Source of the DNA: Treponema sp. UBA4873
Lineage (GTDB): Bacteria > Spirochaetota > Spirochaetia > Treponematales > Treponemataceae
Direction: 5' to 3'
NCBI GenBank assembly: GCA_002399405.1
Contig: DHDP01000002.1
Coordinates: forward strand, 426,582 to 490,581
DNA length: 64,000 bases
The first letter of the stretch is position 1. Each line of letters begins with the position of its first letter. Below the pieces are notes generated by a model. It was not told where the DNA came from. It saw nothing but the letters and a program-made list of their open reading frames with translations, and made no database searches. A program made the position numbers and the translations under genes. Shown one piece after another: positions 1 through 7,700 of the stretch.

Positions 1-885
1 CCGAAACCGCCGTTCCCGGCACAGGCCGGTCTGTGGGGAAAACCGACGATCATCAACAACGTCGAAACGTGGGCGAACATCCCCGTCATCCTTACGAAAG
101 GCGCCTCTTGGTATAATAAAATCGGCGATGCCGATTCAAAGGGAACCAAAGTATTTGCTCTTACCGGCAAGATTGCAAACTCCGGTCTTGTCGAAGTTCC
201 GATGGGAACGACGCTGCGCGAAATTATTTTTGAAATCGGCGGCGGCATAAAGAACGGCAAAAAGTTCAAGGGCGTTCAGACGGGCGGTCCGTCGGGAGGC
301 ATCATTTCCGAGAAGGAACTCGACACGCCGATCGATTACGGCGCACTTGTACGCATGGGCTCCATGATGGGTTCCGGCGGTATGATCGTCATGGACGAGG
401 ACGACTGCGTCGTCGATATTGCAAAATTCTACATGGAGTTCTGCGTCGACGAAAGCTGCGGCAAATGTTCTCCGTGCCGTATCGGTACCCGCCAGATGTA
501 TTCCATCCTTGAAAAACTTTCACGCGGAAACGGCACAATGCAGGATCTGCAGAAGCTCGAAGACATCGGAAGCGCCATGAAAGCATGCTCTCTGTGCGCT
601 CTCGGTCAGTCGGCCCCCAATCCGACGCTTTCGACTCTCAAGAAATTCCATGATGAATACATTGCCCACGTCCAGGATAAAAAGTGCCCGGCGGGAAAAT
701 GCAAACATCTGCTTACGTTCTTCATCACTGAGAAATGCATCGGATGCGGTGCCTGCGCACGTCAGTGCCCGGCGAATTGTATTTCCGGCGAGATCAAGAC
801 GCGTCACGTCATTGACCAGACGAAGTGCCTGAAGTGCGGTGCCTGCGAACGGACCTGCAAATTCCACGCTATCGAAAAAAAGTGA
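1..885 (+). CDS. hydB: NADH-linked [FeFe] hydrogenase, NuoF-like flavoprotein subunit (5' partial)
   Basis: The reading frame is open from base 1, so the N-terminus lies outside the window; 294 residues and the stop are visible. It begins inside the NuoF core (the conserved KPTIINNVETWANIP stretch at residues 14-28). It continues through the Fe-S motif CGKCSPCRIGT with a downstream CSLCALG cysteine, and ends in a ferredoxin-like tail with two 4Fe-4S motifs (CIGCGACARQCP and CLKCGACERTC). This order is typical of HydB/HndC subunits, which carry FMN, bind NAD(P)H and pass electrons through Fe-S clusters to the hydrogenase subunit in the cytoplasm. hydA follows 108 bp downstream. The stop codon lies inside the first inverted repeat of the intergenic hairpin element. 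HydC would be expected just upstream, outside the window. Confidence 0.93.
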   Translation, partial: PKPPFPAQAGLWGKPTIINNVETWANIPVILTKGASWYNKIGDADSKGTKVFALTGKIANSGLVEVPMGTTLREIIFEIGGGIKNGKKFKGVQTGGPSGGIISEKELDTPIDYGALVRMGSMMGSGGMIVMDEDDCVVDIAKFYMEFCVDESCGKCSPCRIGTRQMYSILEKLSRGNGTMQDLQKLEDIGSAMKACSLCALGQSAPNPTLSTLKKFHDEYIAHVQDKKCPAGKCKHLLTFFITEKCIGCGACARQCPANCISGEIKTRHVIDQTKCLKCGACERTCKFHAIEKK

Positions 886-936
886 AAAAGTACATCCATG
901 TACTTTTTCACTGACAGTTTGCAGGCAAACTGCCAG
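882..936 (+). repeat. Two-hairpin intergenic element, copy 1 (hydB-hydA gap)
   Basis: Hairpin 1 is a perfect 13-bp stem (882-894 with 899-911) around the loop TCCA; its core AAAAAGTACA pairs with TGTACTTTTT and it includes the hydB stop codon. Hairpin 2 is CAGTTTGC-AG-GCAAACTG (915-932). A third small hairpin, GGGCCAT-CC-ATGGCCC (958-973), follows before the hydA ribosome site. The same hairpin-1 core and the same two-hairpin order recur at 24978-25037 in the opposite orientation. It may protect or attenuate the hydB-hydA message; that role is inferred. Confidence 0.7.
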
Positions 937-993
937 TTACTGGAAGAAATAAGCCACGGGCCATCCATGGCCCTGTGTCAAGGAGTTTAAATT

Positions 994-2760
994 ATGGCTA
1001 AGGTAACATTAACTATAAACGGACAGCAGGTTTCCGTTCCTGAGGGAACTACGGTCAAAACCGCTGCCGAATCAATCGGTATAAAAATTCCGTCGCTGTG
1101 CTACAGCCCGGATCTTAAACCGTGGGCTTCCTGCGGTCTCTGCGTTATTAAGAACGTGGATCCGAGGACAGGACGCGCACGTATGGCCCGTTCCTGCTGT
1201 ACGGCCGTAACACCGGGCATGAACATCGTCACCGACGATGCGGAACTCCGCAATGCGCGCCGCACCGTTCTCGAGCTGATTCTTTCGAACCACCCGAACG
1301 ATTGTCTCAAATGTTCGCGCAATCATCAGTGCGAGCTTCAGGAGCTTGCTTCGGAATTCGGTCTCCGCACGGTCCGTTTCGACACGATTCTGAAAGGACA
1401 GGAACCGGACGCTTCTTATAAAGAGGTCGTACTGTACCGCGACAAATGCATCAACTGCGGACGCTGCGTTGAAGTGTGCCAGAACGTTCAGAACGTCTGG
1501 GCGCTCGAATACAACGGACGCGGCGACAAGACGGTCATCGGTCCCGTCGGCGGTGTCGATATGGCGCACAGTCCGTGCGTGCACTGCGGTCAGTGCGCGG
1601 TACACTGCCCGGTCGGTGCAATCACCTATACGAATCCGATAGAAGAAGTGTTCGACAGAGTTGCGGACAAAGAACTTACAACGGTCGCTTCCATTGCACC
1701 GTCCGTCCGCGCTGCAATCGGCGAAGAGTTCGGCATGAAAGCCGGCTCTCTTACTACCGGCAAAATCTATTCGGCGCTCCGTGCGCTCGGATTCAAGTAC
1801 GTTCTCGATACGAACTTCGGTGCCGACCTTACGATCATGGAGGAAGCGAGCGAACTTGTTCAGCGCCTGTCGACAAAGGGAAGTAAGATTCCGATGTTTA
1901 CGAGCTGCTGTCCGGGCTGGGTGGATTATGCGGAAAAGCGCTATCAGGATATTCTGCCGCACCTTTCAACGGCCAAATCGCCGCAGCAGATGCAGGGCGT
2001 CATGATTAAGACGTATTTTGCGGAAAAAATCGGCGTTAAGAAAGACAAAATTTACAACGTATCCGTCATGCCGTGCACGGCAAAACTGTATGAAGCGTCA
2101 CGCGACAAGCACATGAAAGCGAGCGGCGTTCAGGATTACGATATGGTCATTACGACGCGTGAGCTTGCACAGCTTATCCGCGAGGCGGGAATCGATTTTA
2201 ACAATCTTCCCGACGGGAAAGCGGACAGCCTCATGGGCGAATATACCGGAGCGGGAACAATCTTCGGTGCAACGGGCGGCGTTATGGAAGCTGCACTCCG
2301 CACGGCGTATCACACGCTTACGAAGAAGGAACTGGGCCCTGTCGAATACATGCCGGCCCGCGGACTTGACGGCGTTAAGAGTGCGGAAGTCAACATCAAG
2401 GGAACGAAAGTACGCATCGCTGTCGTTCATCAGCTCGGAAACGTCGATCAGGTTATCCGGCAGGTACGTCAGGAACTCAAGGAAGGAAAGGAACCGTCTT
2501 TCCACTTCATTGAAGTGATGGCATGCCGCGGCGGATGTGTCGGCGGCGGCGGACAGCCGTACGGCGTAACGGATGATATCCGCAAAAAGCGCGCGGCCGC
2601 GCTCTATAAGGACGACAAAGACAGCGAAATTCGTCAGAGTCACAACAATCCTGAAATCAAGGCAATCTATAAGGATTTCCTCGAAGTGCCGGGCAGCGAA
2701 AAGGCGGAAAAATATCTGCACACCGCATATACGAAACGCGATATGTACAGCGTTGAGTAA
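994..2760 (+). CDS. hydA: [FeFe] hydrogenase catalytic subunit
   Basis: 588 residues, close to the 585 of HndD-type enzymes. Domains in order: 2Fe-2S ferredoxin (about 1-80), the His-Cys3 4Fe-4S region (NHPNDCLKCSRNHQCELQ, about 97-114), two 4Fe-4S motifs (CINCGRCVEVC and CVHCGQCAVHCP), then the H-cluster domain. All three H-cluster signatures are intact: TSCCPGW, MPCTAK and the later EVMACRGGCVGGGGQP. The C-terminal small-subunit-like tail is also present. It makes or consumes H2; with HydB it should couple to NAD(H), probably by electron bifurcation with ferredoxin in a fermentative anaerobe. AAGGAG lies 9 bases before the ATG. A strong terminator follows, so hydA is the last gene of the operon. 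Confidence 0.96.
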   Translation: MAKVTLTINGQQVSVPEGTTVKTAAESIGIKIPSLCYSPDLKPWASCGLCVIKNVDPRTGRARMARSCCTAVTPGMNIVTDDAELRNARRTVLELILSNHPNDCLKCSRNHQCELQELASEFGLRTVRFDTILKGQEPDASYKEVVLYRDKCINCGRCVEVCQNVQNVWALEYNGRGDKTVIGPVGGVDMAHSPCVHCGQCAVHCPVGAITYTNPIEEVFDRVADKELTTVASIAPSVRAAIGEEFGMKAGSLTTGKIYSALRALGFKYVLDTNFGADLTIMEEASELVQRLSTKGSKIPMFTSCCPGWVDYAEKRYQDILPHLSTAKSPQQMQGVMIKTYFAEKIGVKKDKIYNVSVMPCTAKLYEASRDKHMKASGVQDYDMVITTRELAQLIREAGIDFNNLPDGKADSLMGEYTGAGTIFGATGGVMEAALRTAYHTLTKKELGPVEYMPARGLDGVKSAEVNIKGTKVRIAVVHQLGNVDQVIRQVRQELKEGKEPSFHFIEVMACRGGCVGGGGQPYGVTDDIRKKRAAALYKDDKDSEIRQSHNNPEIKAIYKDFLEVPGSEKAEKYLHTAYTKRDMYSVE

Positions 2761-2792
2761 AGCTTCGGACAGCATCGGCTGAATGAATGCGT

Positions 2793-2829
2793 ATCCCGGA
2801 ATATCACGCGGTATTCCGGGATTTTTTTT
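2793..2829 (+). terminator. Intrinsic terminator of the hydrogenase operon
   Basis: Perfect 10-bp stem ATCCCGGAAT / ATTCCGGGAT with a 10-base loop, followed by a run of seven T, 32 bp after the hydA stop. Confidence 0.9.
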
Positions 2830-3062
2830 ACGGATTTCGTACTGTCTGAACCAATTTTTTTCTTCAAAAAATCTTTTTTGAGTAATTTTGACTCAGTTTA
2901 ACTGGGTATTAATGACCCGTTTGATGCATTTTGCGCATGTATGAAAACCTGACAGCTTTTAAAATCCGTGCGGCTTTTGGGAAATACCTCAAACAGCTCT
3001 TTTGTTTGGAGATAAAGGCTGATTTTTGTATTTTCACAATTTTTTTTGCAAAGTCAGACAGC
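2830..3062. other. AT-rich intergenic region upstream of hsp20
   Basis: No convincing gene. The stretch is AT-rich with T-runs and holds a small palindrome, CAGTTTAACTG (about 2894-2904). A weak open frame on the minus strand crosses it and runs into the hsp20 start; it has no recognisable protein or ribosome site. Sigma-54 promoters need distant activator sites, which could lie here, but none was identified. Confidence 0.5.
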
Positions 3063-3080
3063 TTGGCATAATAATTGCTA
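3063..3080 (+). promoter_or_regulatory. Sigma-54 (-24/-12) type promoter of hsp20
   Basis: TTGGCATAATAATTGCTA carries GG (3065-3066) and GC (3077-3078) separated by exactly ten bases, the spacing RpoN promoters require, and matches TGGCA-N5-TTGC. The start would fall near 3090, giving a leader of about 50 bases. A competing sigma-70 reading (TTGCAA at 3046 with CATAAT at 3067, 15-bp spacer) is weaker. Confidence 0.6.
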
Positions 3081-3141
3081 TATTTATTAATGTAAGCCGC
3101 AGGGCTTAGAGAAAAATATAAACAATGATTGGAGGCTTTAT

Positions 3142-3573
3142 ATGAACGAGTTATCACTTTTCAACAATTTTTTCGACAATGCACTTGATGCAATCCCTGA
3201 TTTCGATTTCGGGCGTTCGCTTGGCATGCCGAAAGTCGACGTAAAAGAAGACAAGGATGCGTATGTTATGCAGATGGATCTTCCCGGAATGACCGAGAAA
3301 GATGTAAACGTCGAGCTTGATCACAATGTCCTGACAATTTCTTCTCATCACGAAGAGAACAAAGAGGAAAAATCTGACAAGAATGAAAAGAAGGATGAAG
3401 CAAAATGGCTCATCCGCGAACGCCGCGTAAGCGAGTTCAGCCGCAGATTCACACTGCCTGAAGATGTGAACGGCGAGAATGTCGCCGCAACTTTCAAAAA
3501 CGGCGTACTCACGGTAAACATCCCGCGTAAGGCGCTTGCCGCACCGAAAAGAATCGCAATCGCTGCTGCCTGA
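3142..3573 (+). CDS. hsp20: Small heat shock protein, Hsp20/alpha-crystallin family
   Basis: 143 residues, usual family length. The N-terminal arm (1-30, phenylalanine-rich) is followed by the alpha-crystallin domain (about 31-130), starting at MPKVDVKEDKDAYVMQMDLPG and closing with the signature FKNGVLTVNIPR. A lysine/glutamate-rich loop (about 71-90) sits between beta strands. It is an ATP-independent holdase that binds unfolding proteins in the cytoplasm. The ATG follows the ribosome site GGAGG by about six bases. The gene is monocistronic: it has its own sigma-54-like promoter upstream and a terminator about 100 bp downstream. Sigma-54 control would tie it to a specific stress activator rather than to a general heat-shock factor; this is inferred. 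Confidence 0.95.
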   Translation: MNELSLFNNFFDNALDAIPDFDFGRSLGMPKVDVKEDKDAYVMQMDLPGMTEKDVNVELDHNVLTISSHHEENKEEKSDKNEKKDEAKWLIRERRVSEFSRRFTLPEDVNGENVAATFKNGVLTVNIPRKALAAPKRIAIAAA

Positions 3574-3675
3574 TACGACGGCGGACAGAACGAGCCGGCC
3601 GATAGCCGTCGGCAGCAGGCCGGTTCCGGTACGGATGGTGCTTATCCGCCGGAAAGGCGAATAAGATGAAAGATA

Positions 3676-3709
3676 AAGCCCGGATCAGGTAACTGGTCCG
3701 GGCCTTTTT
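3676..3709 (+). terminator. Intrinsic terminator after hsp20
   Basis: GCCCGGATCAG-GTAA-CTGGTCCGGGC forms an 11-bp stem (one G-U pair) followed by CTTTTT, about 100 bases past the stop. Confidence 0.85.
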
Positions 3710-3910
3710 ATGCAGCTGCAGTTTATTTCTATGAGCACTGCTTCCATAATTTTACCTGTTCTTTTTTGTTTTCCTTAACACCTCGCCGAACCAAAACGAT
3801 TCATAGGGGATACGGAGTTTCTGAGAAATCTGCGTAAAAACATTTATCCGTCTCCCCTTTATTACAAAAGAAGATGAGGTCAGAAAAAGAGCATTTGTTA
3901 CCAGTATTGA

Positions 3911-3937
3911 AAAACCCGCCCGGTTAAATCCGGCGGT
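3911..3937 (-). terminator. Probable terminator of the desulforedoxin-like gene
   Basis: On the minus strand, just past the stop, AACCGCCGG pairs with CCGGGCGGG (two bulged bases) and is followed by TTTTTC. The stem is imperfect, so confidence is moderate. Confidence 0.5.
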
Positions 3938-4132
3938 TCATACGTTTGGGTAACCTTCGTCACATGCATCATCGTCATTATGAAATCTATACGACTCTGC
4001 ATCGTGAGTGATTGAGCAGGTATCAAGAGGCAATTGTTTCATCTTCCTGTTACAGCATACCGGTGTGCCGGCTTTTGCGTCCGCTGTCACTTCTTTTCCG
4101 CACTCTTCGCACTTATACTTTACCATAGCCAT
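3938..4132 (-). CDS. Desulforedoxin-like FeS4 mini-protein
   Basis: 64 residues. The pattern C8-x2-C11-x14-C26-C27, in the context KYKCEECGKEV...TPVCCNRKMKQL, matches the desulforedoxin fold and the N-terminal FeS4 domain of desulfoferrodoxin, where paired C-terminal cysteines complete a rubredoxin-like iron site. The family is linked to electron transfer and superoxide or oxygen tolerance in anaerobes. The tail (about 40-64) is acidic and histidine-bearing (HDAESYRFHNDDDACDEGY) and does not resemble the desulfoferrodoxin catalytic domain. A strong ribosome site, AGGAGG, precedes the start. The gene stands alone. A zinc-ribbon role is the main alternative. Confidence 0.75.
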   Translation of the reverse strand: MAMVKYKCEECGKEVTADAKAGTPVCCNRKMKQLPLDTCSITHDAESYRFHNDDDACDEGYPNV

Positions 4133-4481
4133 ATCAAATACCTCCTAGTAAAACTATATATCGTAATATCAGGATACCATTGATTGCCGGGCTTATCAAT
4201 AGAATTCATTCAGAATGCCTTTTGTGTTTCGTATTTTGAATATACTGCCGGAATGCCGGGAAAACAAGAAGTGACTCAGGTAATTCCGAAAAAATGGCAC
4301 ATCAATTCTGCCAAAATCGGAAAACTTTTTTACTGCCAAAAGAAAATTTGTTTTGTTTGTCAGATCAGGAAAAGCATGGTGTAATTACTCATGAAACCTG
4401 CTGCCGCGGTCACAGCGCGCGTGATGCGGTTAAACGGCATGTTTCGGCATTTTGTCTCATTTTATCTATTAGGAGGAAATT
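4133..4481. other. Intergenic region between divergent genes, upstream of the PTS operon
   Basis: Holds the promoters of the minus-strand mini-protein and of the hexitol PTS operon. A hairpin-forming pair, TTGAT...ATCAA with ten bases between (about 4180-4200), is visible. Short open frames here lack protein character. I could not place the -10/-35 of the PTS operon with confidence; the last 40 bases are T-rich and end in AGGAGG. Confidence 0.45.
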
Positions 4482-5867
4482 ATGGGAAGTGCAAACAGCG
4501 GACGTGTAAAGGTTCAGCAGTTTGGCCGCTTTATGAGCGGAATGGTTATGCCGAATCTGGGCGCGTTCATTGCCTGGGGTTTAATTACGGCATTATTTAT
4601 TGCTACAGGGTGGATCCCGAACGAGCGGTTTAATGCGCTTGTCAGCCCGATGCTCACCTATCTGCTTCCGCTTCTGATTGCTTACACGGGCGGAAAAATG
4701 GTGCACGGAGTACGCGGCGGTGTCGTCGGCGCAATAGCAACCATGGGCGTCATTGTCGGCTCCCAGCAGACAATGCTCATGGGTGCAATGCTTATAGGAC
4801 CGCTCGGCGCAGCCTGCATCAAGGAATTCGACAAACTGACTGACGGAAAAATCAAACCCGGATTCGAAATGCTCGTTGAGAATTTCTCCGCCGGCATTAT
4901 AGGTCTTCTTCTGTGTCTCCTTGCGAACGTCGTTATTCAGCCGGTTATGAATGCGATTCTTGCCGTGCTTACTGCCGGAGTCAACTGGATTGTCGGACAT
5001 CGGCTTCTTCCGCTTTCGGCGATTTTCATCGAGCCGGCAAAGGTTCTGTTCCTTAACAACGCGGTAAATCACGGTGTTCTTGCGCCGATCGCGGTTGAGC
5101 AGGTTAAGGAGGCGGGAAAATCGATTCTCTTCCTGCTTGAGACTAATCCCGGAACCGGACTCGGAATTCTTACGGCATACGCGCTTTTCTCAAAGGGTTC
5201 TGCGAAAGCTTCCGCGCCGGGAGCTATCATTGTTCACTTTCTCGGCGGCATTCACGAAATCTATTTTCCGTACATTCTCATGCAGCCTGTTCTGATTCTG
5301 GCGGCTATTGCGGGCGGATTCGTCGGAACTTTGACGTTCGTTCTTCTCGGGGCCGGAGAAATCGCTACGCCGTCGCCGGGGTCTATTTTCGCGCTCATAG
5401 CCGTTGCGCCGAAAGGCGGATTGTTTCCCGTTCTTGCGGGCGTTCTCACGTCTGCGGTGACAAGCTTCGTCGTTGCGGTTCCGTTTGTTAAGAAAAATGC
5501 CGCGAAGCTCGAAAACGAAGACAGCGGAGACGCGCTTGCAGCTGCGCAGGCCCAGGTGAAGGATATGAAGAATCTCGGTACAACGGATTCCATCGTATTC
5601 GCCTGCGACGCCGGAATGGGTACGAGCGCGATGGGCGCAAGCCGTCTCAAAAAGCTTCTTGCGGAAGCGGGGATTGTGAATGTGAAAGTCGAGCATTCTT
5701 CCATCGACGCTATTCCGCCGACGGCGAACATCGTTATCTGCCAGAAATCGCTTGCAGACAGGGCGAAGAAAGCGAGCCCCGGCGCTCAGATTTTCGCAAT
5801 CAGTAATCTTGTTAATGCCGCCGAATATCAGGCGATTGTCGATCAGATTGCCGCGGCCAGAAAATAA
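4482..5867 (+). CDS. mtlA: PTS system mannitol/hexitol-type EIICB component
   Basis: 461 residues, the same length class as split MtlA/CmtA proteins that lack a fused EIIA. The EIIC membrane domain (about 1-340) shows the family landmarks NNAVNHGVLAPI and GGIHEIYFPYIL. The cytoplasmic EIIB domain (about 368-461) carries the phosphocysteine C375 in IVFACDAGMGTSAMG. It imports a hexitol while phosphorylating it. AGGAGG precedes the ATG. It opens a seven-gene operon that also supplies EIIA, HPr and EI. Mannitol is the best guess from the EIIC motifs, but the neighbouring ketose-phosphate-type dehydrogenase and PfkB kinase fit a different hexitol or ketose, so substrate is uncertain. Confidence 0.9.
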   Translation: MGSANSGRVKVQQFGRFMSGMVMPNLGAFIAWGLITALFIATGWIPNERFNALVSPMLTYLLPLLIAYTGGKMVHGVRGGVVGAIATMGVIVGSQQTMLMGAMLIGPLGAACIKEFDKLTDGKIKPGFEMLVENFSAGIIGLLLCLLANVVIQPVMNAILAVLTAGVNWIVGHRLLPLSAIFIEPAKVLFLNNAVNHGVLAPIAVEQVKEAGKSILFLLETNPGTGLGILTAYALFSKGSAKASAPGAIIVHFLGGIHEIYFPYILMQPVLILAAIAGGFVGTLTFVLLGAGEIATPSPGSIFALIAVAPKGGLFPVLAGVLTSAVTSFVVAVPFVKKNAAKLENEDSGDALAAAQAQVKDMKNLGTTDSIVFACDAGMGTSAMGASRLKKLLAEAGIVNVKVEHSSIDAIPPTANIVICQKSLADRAKKASPGAQIFAISNLVNAAEYQAIVDQIAAARK

Positions 5868-5961
5868 TTAAAATGATGCTGTCCAAGAATTATTAAACTG
5901 CGGATAAGGCATACTGAGTTTGTTGCGTAAACTTTTTGGACAGCCTTTGTACGGAGGAATA

Positions 5962-6429
5962 ATGGATTTTACCGATTACCTGATTACCAAGCACGCGGTT
6001 GCCGCGAAGATACAGGCGTACAGCTGGAAAGAAGCTATAAGCGAGGGCGGGAAAGTACTCGTCGGAACGGGTGCGTGTACCCCGGAATATATTAGCGCGA
6101 TTATAGAAACCTGCGAGATGAACGGTCCGTATTTTGTAATCAGCAGGGGAATCGCCATGCCGCATGCGCGTCCTGAAAAGGGAGGCCTTGACGACGGTGC
6201 GGCGCTTGTCACGCTGGAAACTCCCGTCGTTTTTGAGGATCCCGAAAACGACCCTATAGACATACTGATTTTTATTTCCGCAAAGACTGCGGCTTCTCAT
6301 GTGGAGGATGCGATGTGTCAGGTTGCGGATTTCTGCGATGACGCGGAGAATATCGAAGCGCTCCGCAGCATGAATACTTCCGATGAAATACTGAAATTTC
6401 TGAAAAAAATCAAAGGAAACAAAAAATGA
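5962..6429 (+). CDS. mtlF: PTS EIIA component, mannitol/fructose class
   Basis: 155 residues from the ATG that follows GGAGG by about 6 bases; an in-frame TTG at 5920 lacks a good ribosome site. The EIIA type-2 fold runs through the whole protein, with the phospho-accepting H68 in IAMPHARPE. It relays phosphate from HPr to the EIIB cysteine of the preceding gene. The stop overlaps the next start (ATGA), implying translational coupling to the dehydrogenase. The 94-bp gap to mtlA shows no terminator. Confidence 0.92.
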   Translation: MDFTDYLITKHAVAAKIQAYSWKEAISEGGKVLVGTGACTPEYISAIIETCEMNGPYFVISRGIAMPHARPEKGGLDDGAALVTLETPVVFEDPENDPIDILIFISAKTAASHVEDAMCQVADFCDDAENIEALRSMNTSDEILKFLKKIKGNKK

Positions 6430-7688
6430 AAACAACTGCTGTCCGTTTATACGGAAAAAACGATCTGCGGCTTGAAACGTTCGAGCTGCCCGAAATAAAA
6501 GACGATGAAATACTTCTGAAAGTGCAGGCCGATTCTATCTGCATGAGCACGTGGAAAGCCGTGCAGGCCGGAGCAGAACATAAACGCGTTCCGAAGGACG
6601 TGGACAAAAATCCGATTATCATCGGCCACGAGCTTACGGGAATTCTGGAAAAGATCGGAAGCCGGTGGTCCGGAAAATTTCACGCCGGACAGATGGTGAC
6701 GATTCAGCCTGCGCTCAATTATCAGGGTTCGATGGATTCGCCCGGTTATTCGTACAAGTACTGCGGAGGCGATGCGACATACATCATCCTGCCGCCCGAA
6801 GTGATGATTGTCGACGCGCTGCTTCCCGTCGAGGCGGACGGATTTTTCATGTCGGCGCTTTCGGAGCCGTATTCGTGCGTTATCGGAGCGATGCATTCGC
6901 TTTTCCGCACGAGCAGGCAGAATCACCTGCACGACATCGGTATGAAGGCCGGGGGGAACCTTGCGATTCTCGGCGGCTGCGGTCCTATGGGTCTCGCCGC
7001 GCTTGACTACGGTCTCGCCGCGGAAAATCATCCGGGGCACATTGTCGTGACCGACCAGGACGAAGCGAAAATCAGCCGTGCAAAACTCATCTTTGATCCG
7101 GTCGCAAAGGAACGCGGAATAAAGCTCGATATCGTCGATACGAAAGGGAAAGACGATTATCAGATATGCTGCGATCTGACGGACGGTAAAAAATTCGACG
7201 ACATTCTCGTGATGCTTCCCGTTCCCGCGATAATCGAGCTTGCCGACCGTCTGCTCGGTTTTAACGGCTGCATGAATTTTTTTGCCGGTCCTATCCACAC
7301 GGATCTTGCTGCGAAAATTAATTTTTACGATATTCATTACATGGAACATCACGTGCTGGGAACGACCGGCGGCAACACCGACGATCAGCGGGAAGCGCTT
7401 TCTTTGATGGAGAAAAAACTCATTCACCCTGAAGCGCTCGTCACGCATATCGGCGGACTCGACGCTGCCGCTCCGGCGACGATGAACCTTCCCGAAATTG
7501 GCGGCGGGAAAAAACTGATTTACACGCATAAGAAATTTCCGCTCTTTGCGATCGCCGACCTGCCGGTGCTTGCGCCGAAATCGGCATTGTACAAAGAGCT
7601 GAATGACATTGTGAGCGACAATAACGGTCTCTGGTGCAAAAAAGCGGAAGACTATCTGCTGGCGCACGCGCCCGATATTTCGGAATAG
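6426..7688 (+). CDS. sorE: Zinc-type alcohol/polyol-phosphate dehydrogenase, L-sorbose-1-phosphate reductase-like
   Basis: 420 residues, longer than typical 340-350-residue zinc dehydrogenases and similar in length to SorE-type ketose-phosphate reductases. The GroES-like domain has C39 (DSICMSTWK) and GHE at 67-69; the Rossmann fold starts at LAILGGCGPMGLAAL (about 180). It most likely interconverts a hexitol phosphate and a ketose phosphate with NAD(P). Its place between the EIIA and a PfkB kinase suggests import as hexitol phosphate, oxidation to a ketose phosphate, then a second phosphorylation. A simple mannitol-1-phosphate dehydrogenase (MtlD) would be a different family, so mannitol is not a given. 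The symbol is by resemblance only. Confidence 0.75.
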   Translation: MKTTAVRLYGKNDLRLETFELPEIKDDEILLKVQADSICMSTWKAVQAGAEHKRVPKDVDKNPIIIGHELTGILEKIGSRWSGKFHAGQMVTIQPALNYQGSMDSPGYSYKYCGGDATYIILPPEVMIVDALLPVEADGFFMSALSEPYSCVIGAMHSLFRTSRQNHLHDIGMKAGGNLAILGGCGPMGLAALDYGLAAENHPGHIVVTDQDEAKISRAKLIFDPVAKERGIKLDIVDTKGKDDYQICCDLTDGKKFDDILVMLPVPAIIELADRLLGFNGCMNFFAGPIHTDLAAKINFYDIHYMEHHVLGTTGGNTDDQREALSLMEKKLIHPEALVTHIGGLDAAAPATMNLPEIGGGKKLIYTHKKFPLFAIADLPVLAPKSALYKELNDIVSDNNGLWCKKAEDYLLAHAPDISE

Positions 7689-7700
7689 GAGACGCGGAGT

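Larger units (their letters stand above)
3574..3937. other. Intergenic region between hsp20 and the desulforedoxin-like gene
   Basis: No protein-coding gene supported. The first 100 bases hold GC-rich inverted segments (CCGGCCGATAGCCGTCGGC around 3596) before the hsp20 terminator. The rest (3710-3908) is AT-rich and shows no recognisable RNA family, ending in the probable terminator of the minus-strand gene. Confidence 0.5.

Noticed and set aside
2909..3157. 82-codon minus-strand frame upstream of hsp20
   Set aside because: Crosses the sigma-54-like promoter and the hsp20 start; no ribosome site and no protein resemblance.
4179..4200. TTGAT...ATCAA near the desulforedoxin-like gene, considered as an FNR box
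   Set aside because: The arms are ten bases apart instead of four.
4184..4633. Short plus-strand frames before mtlA
   Set aside because: Overlap one another and the mtlA start, with no ribosome site or conserved motif.
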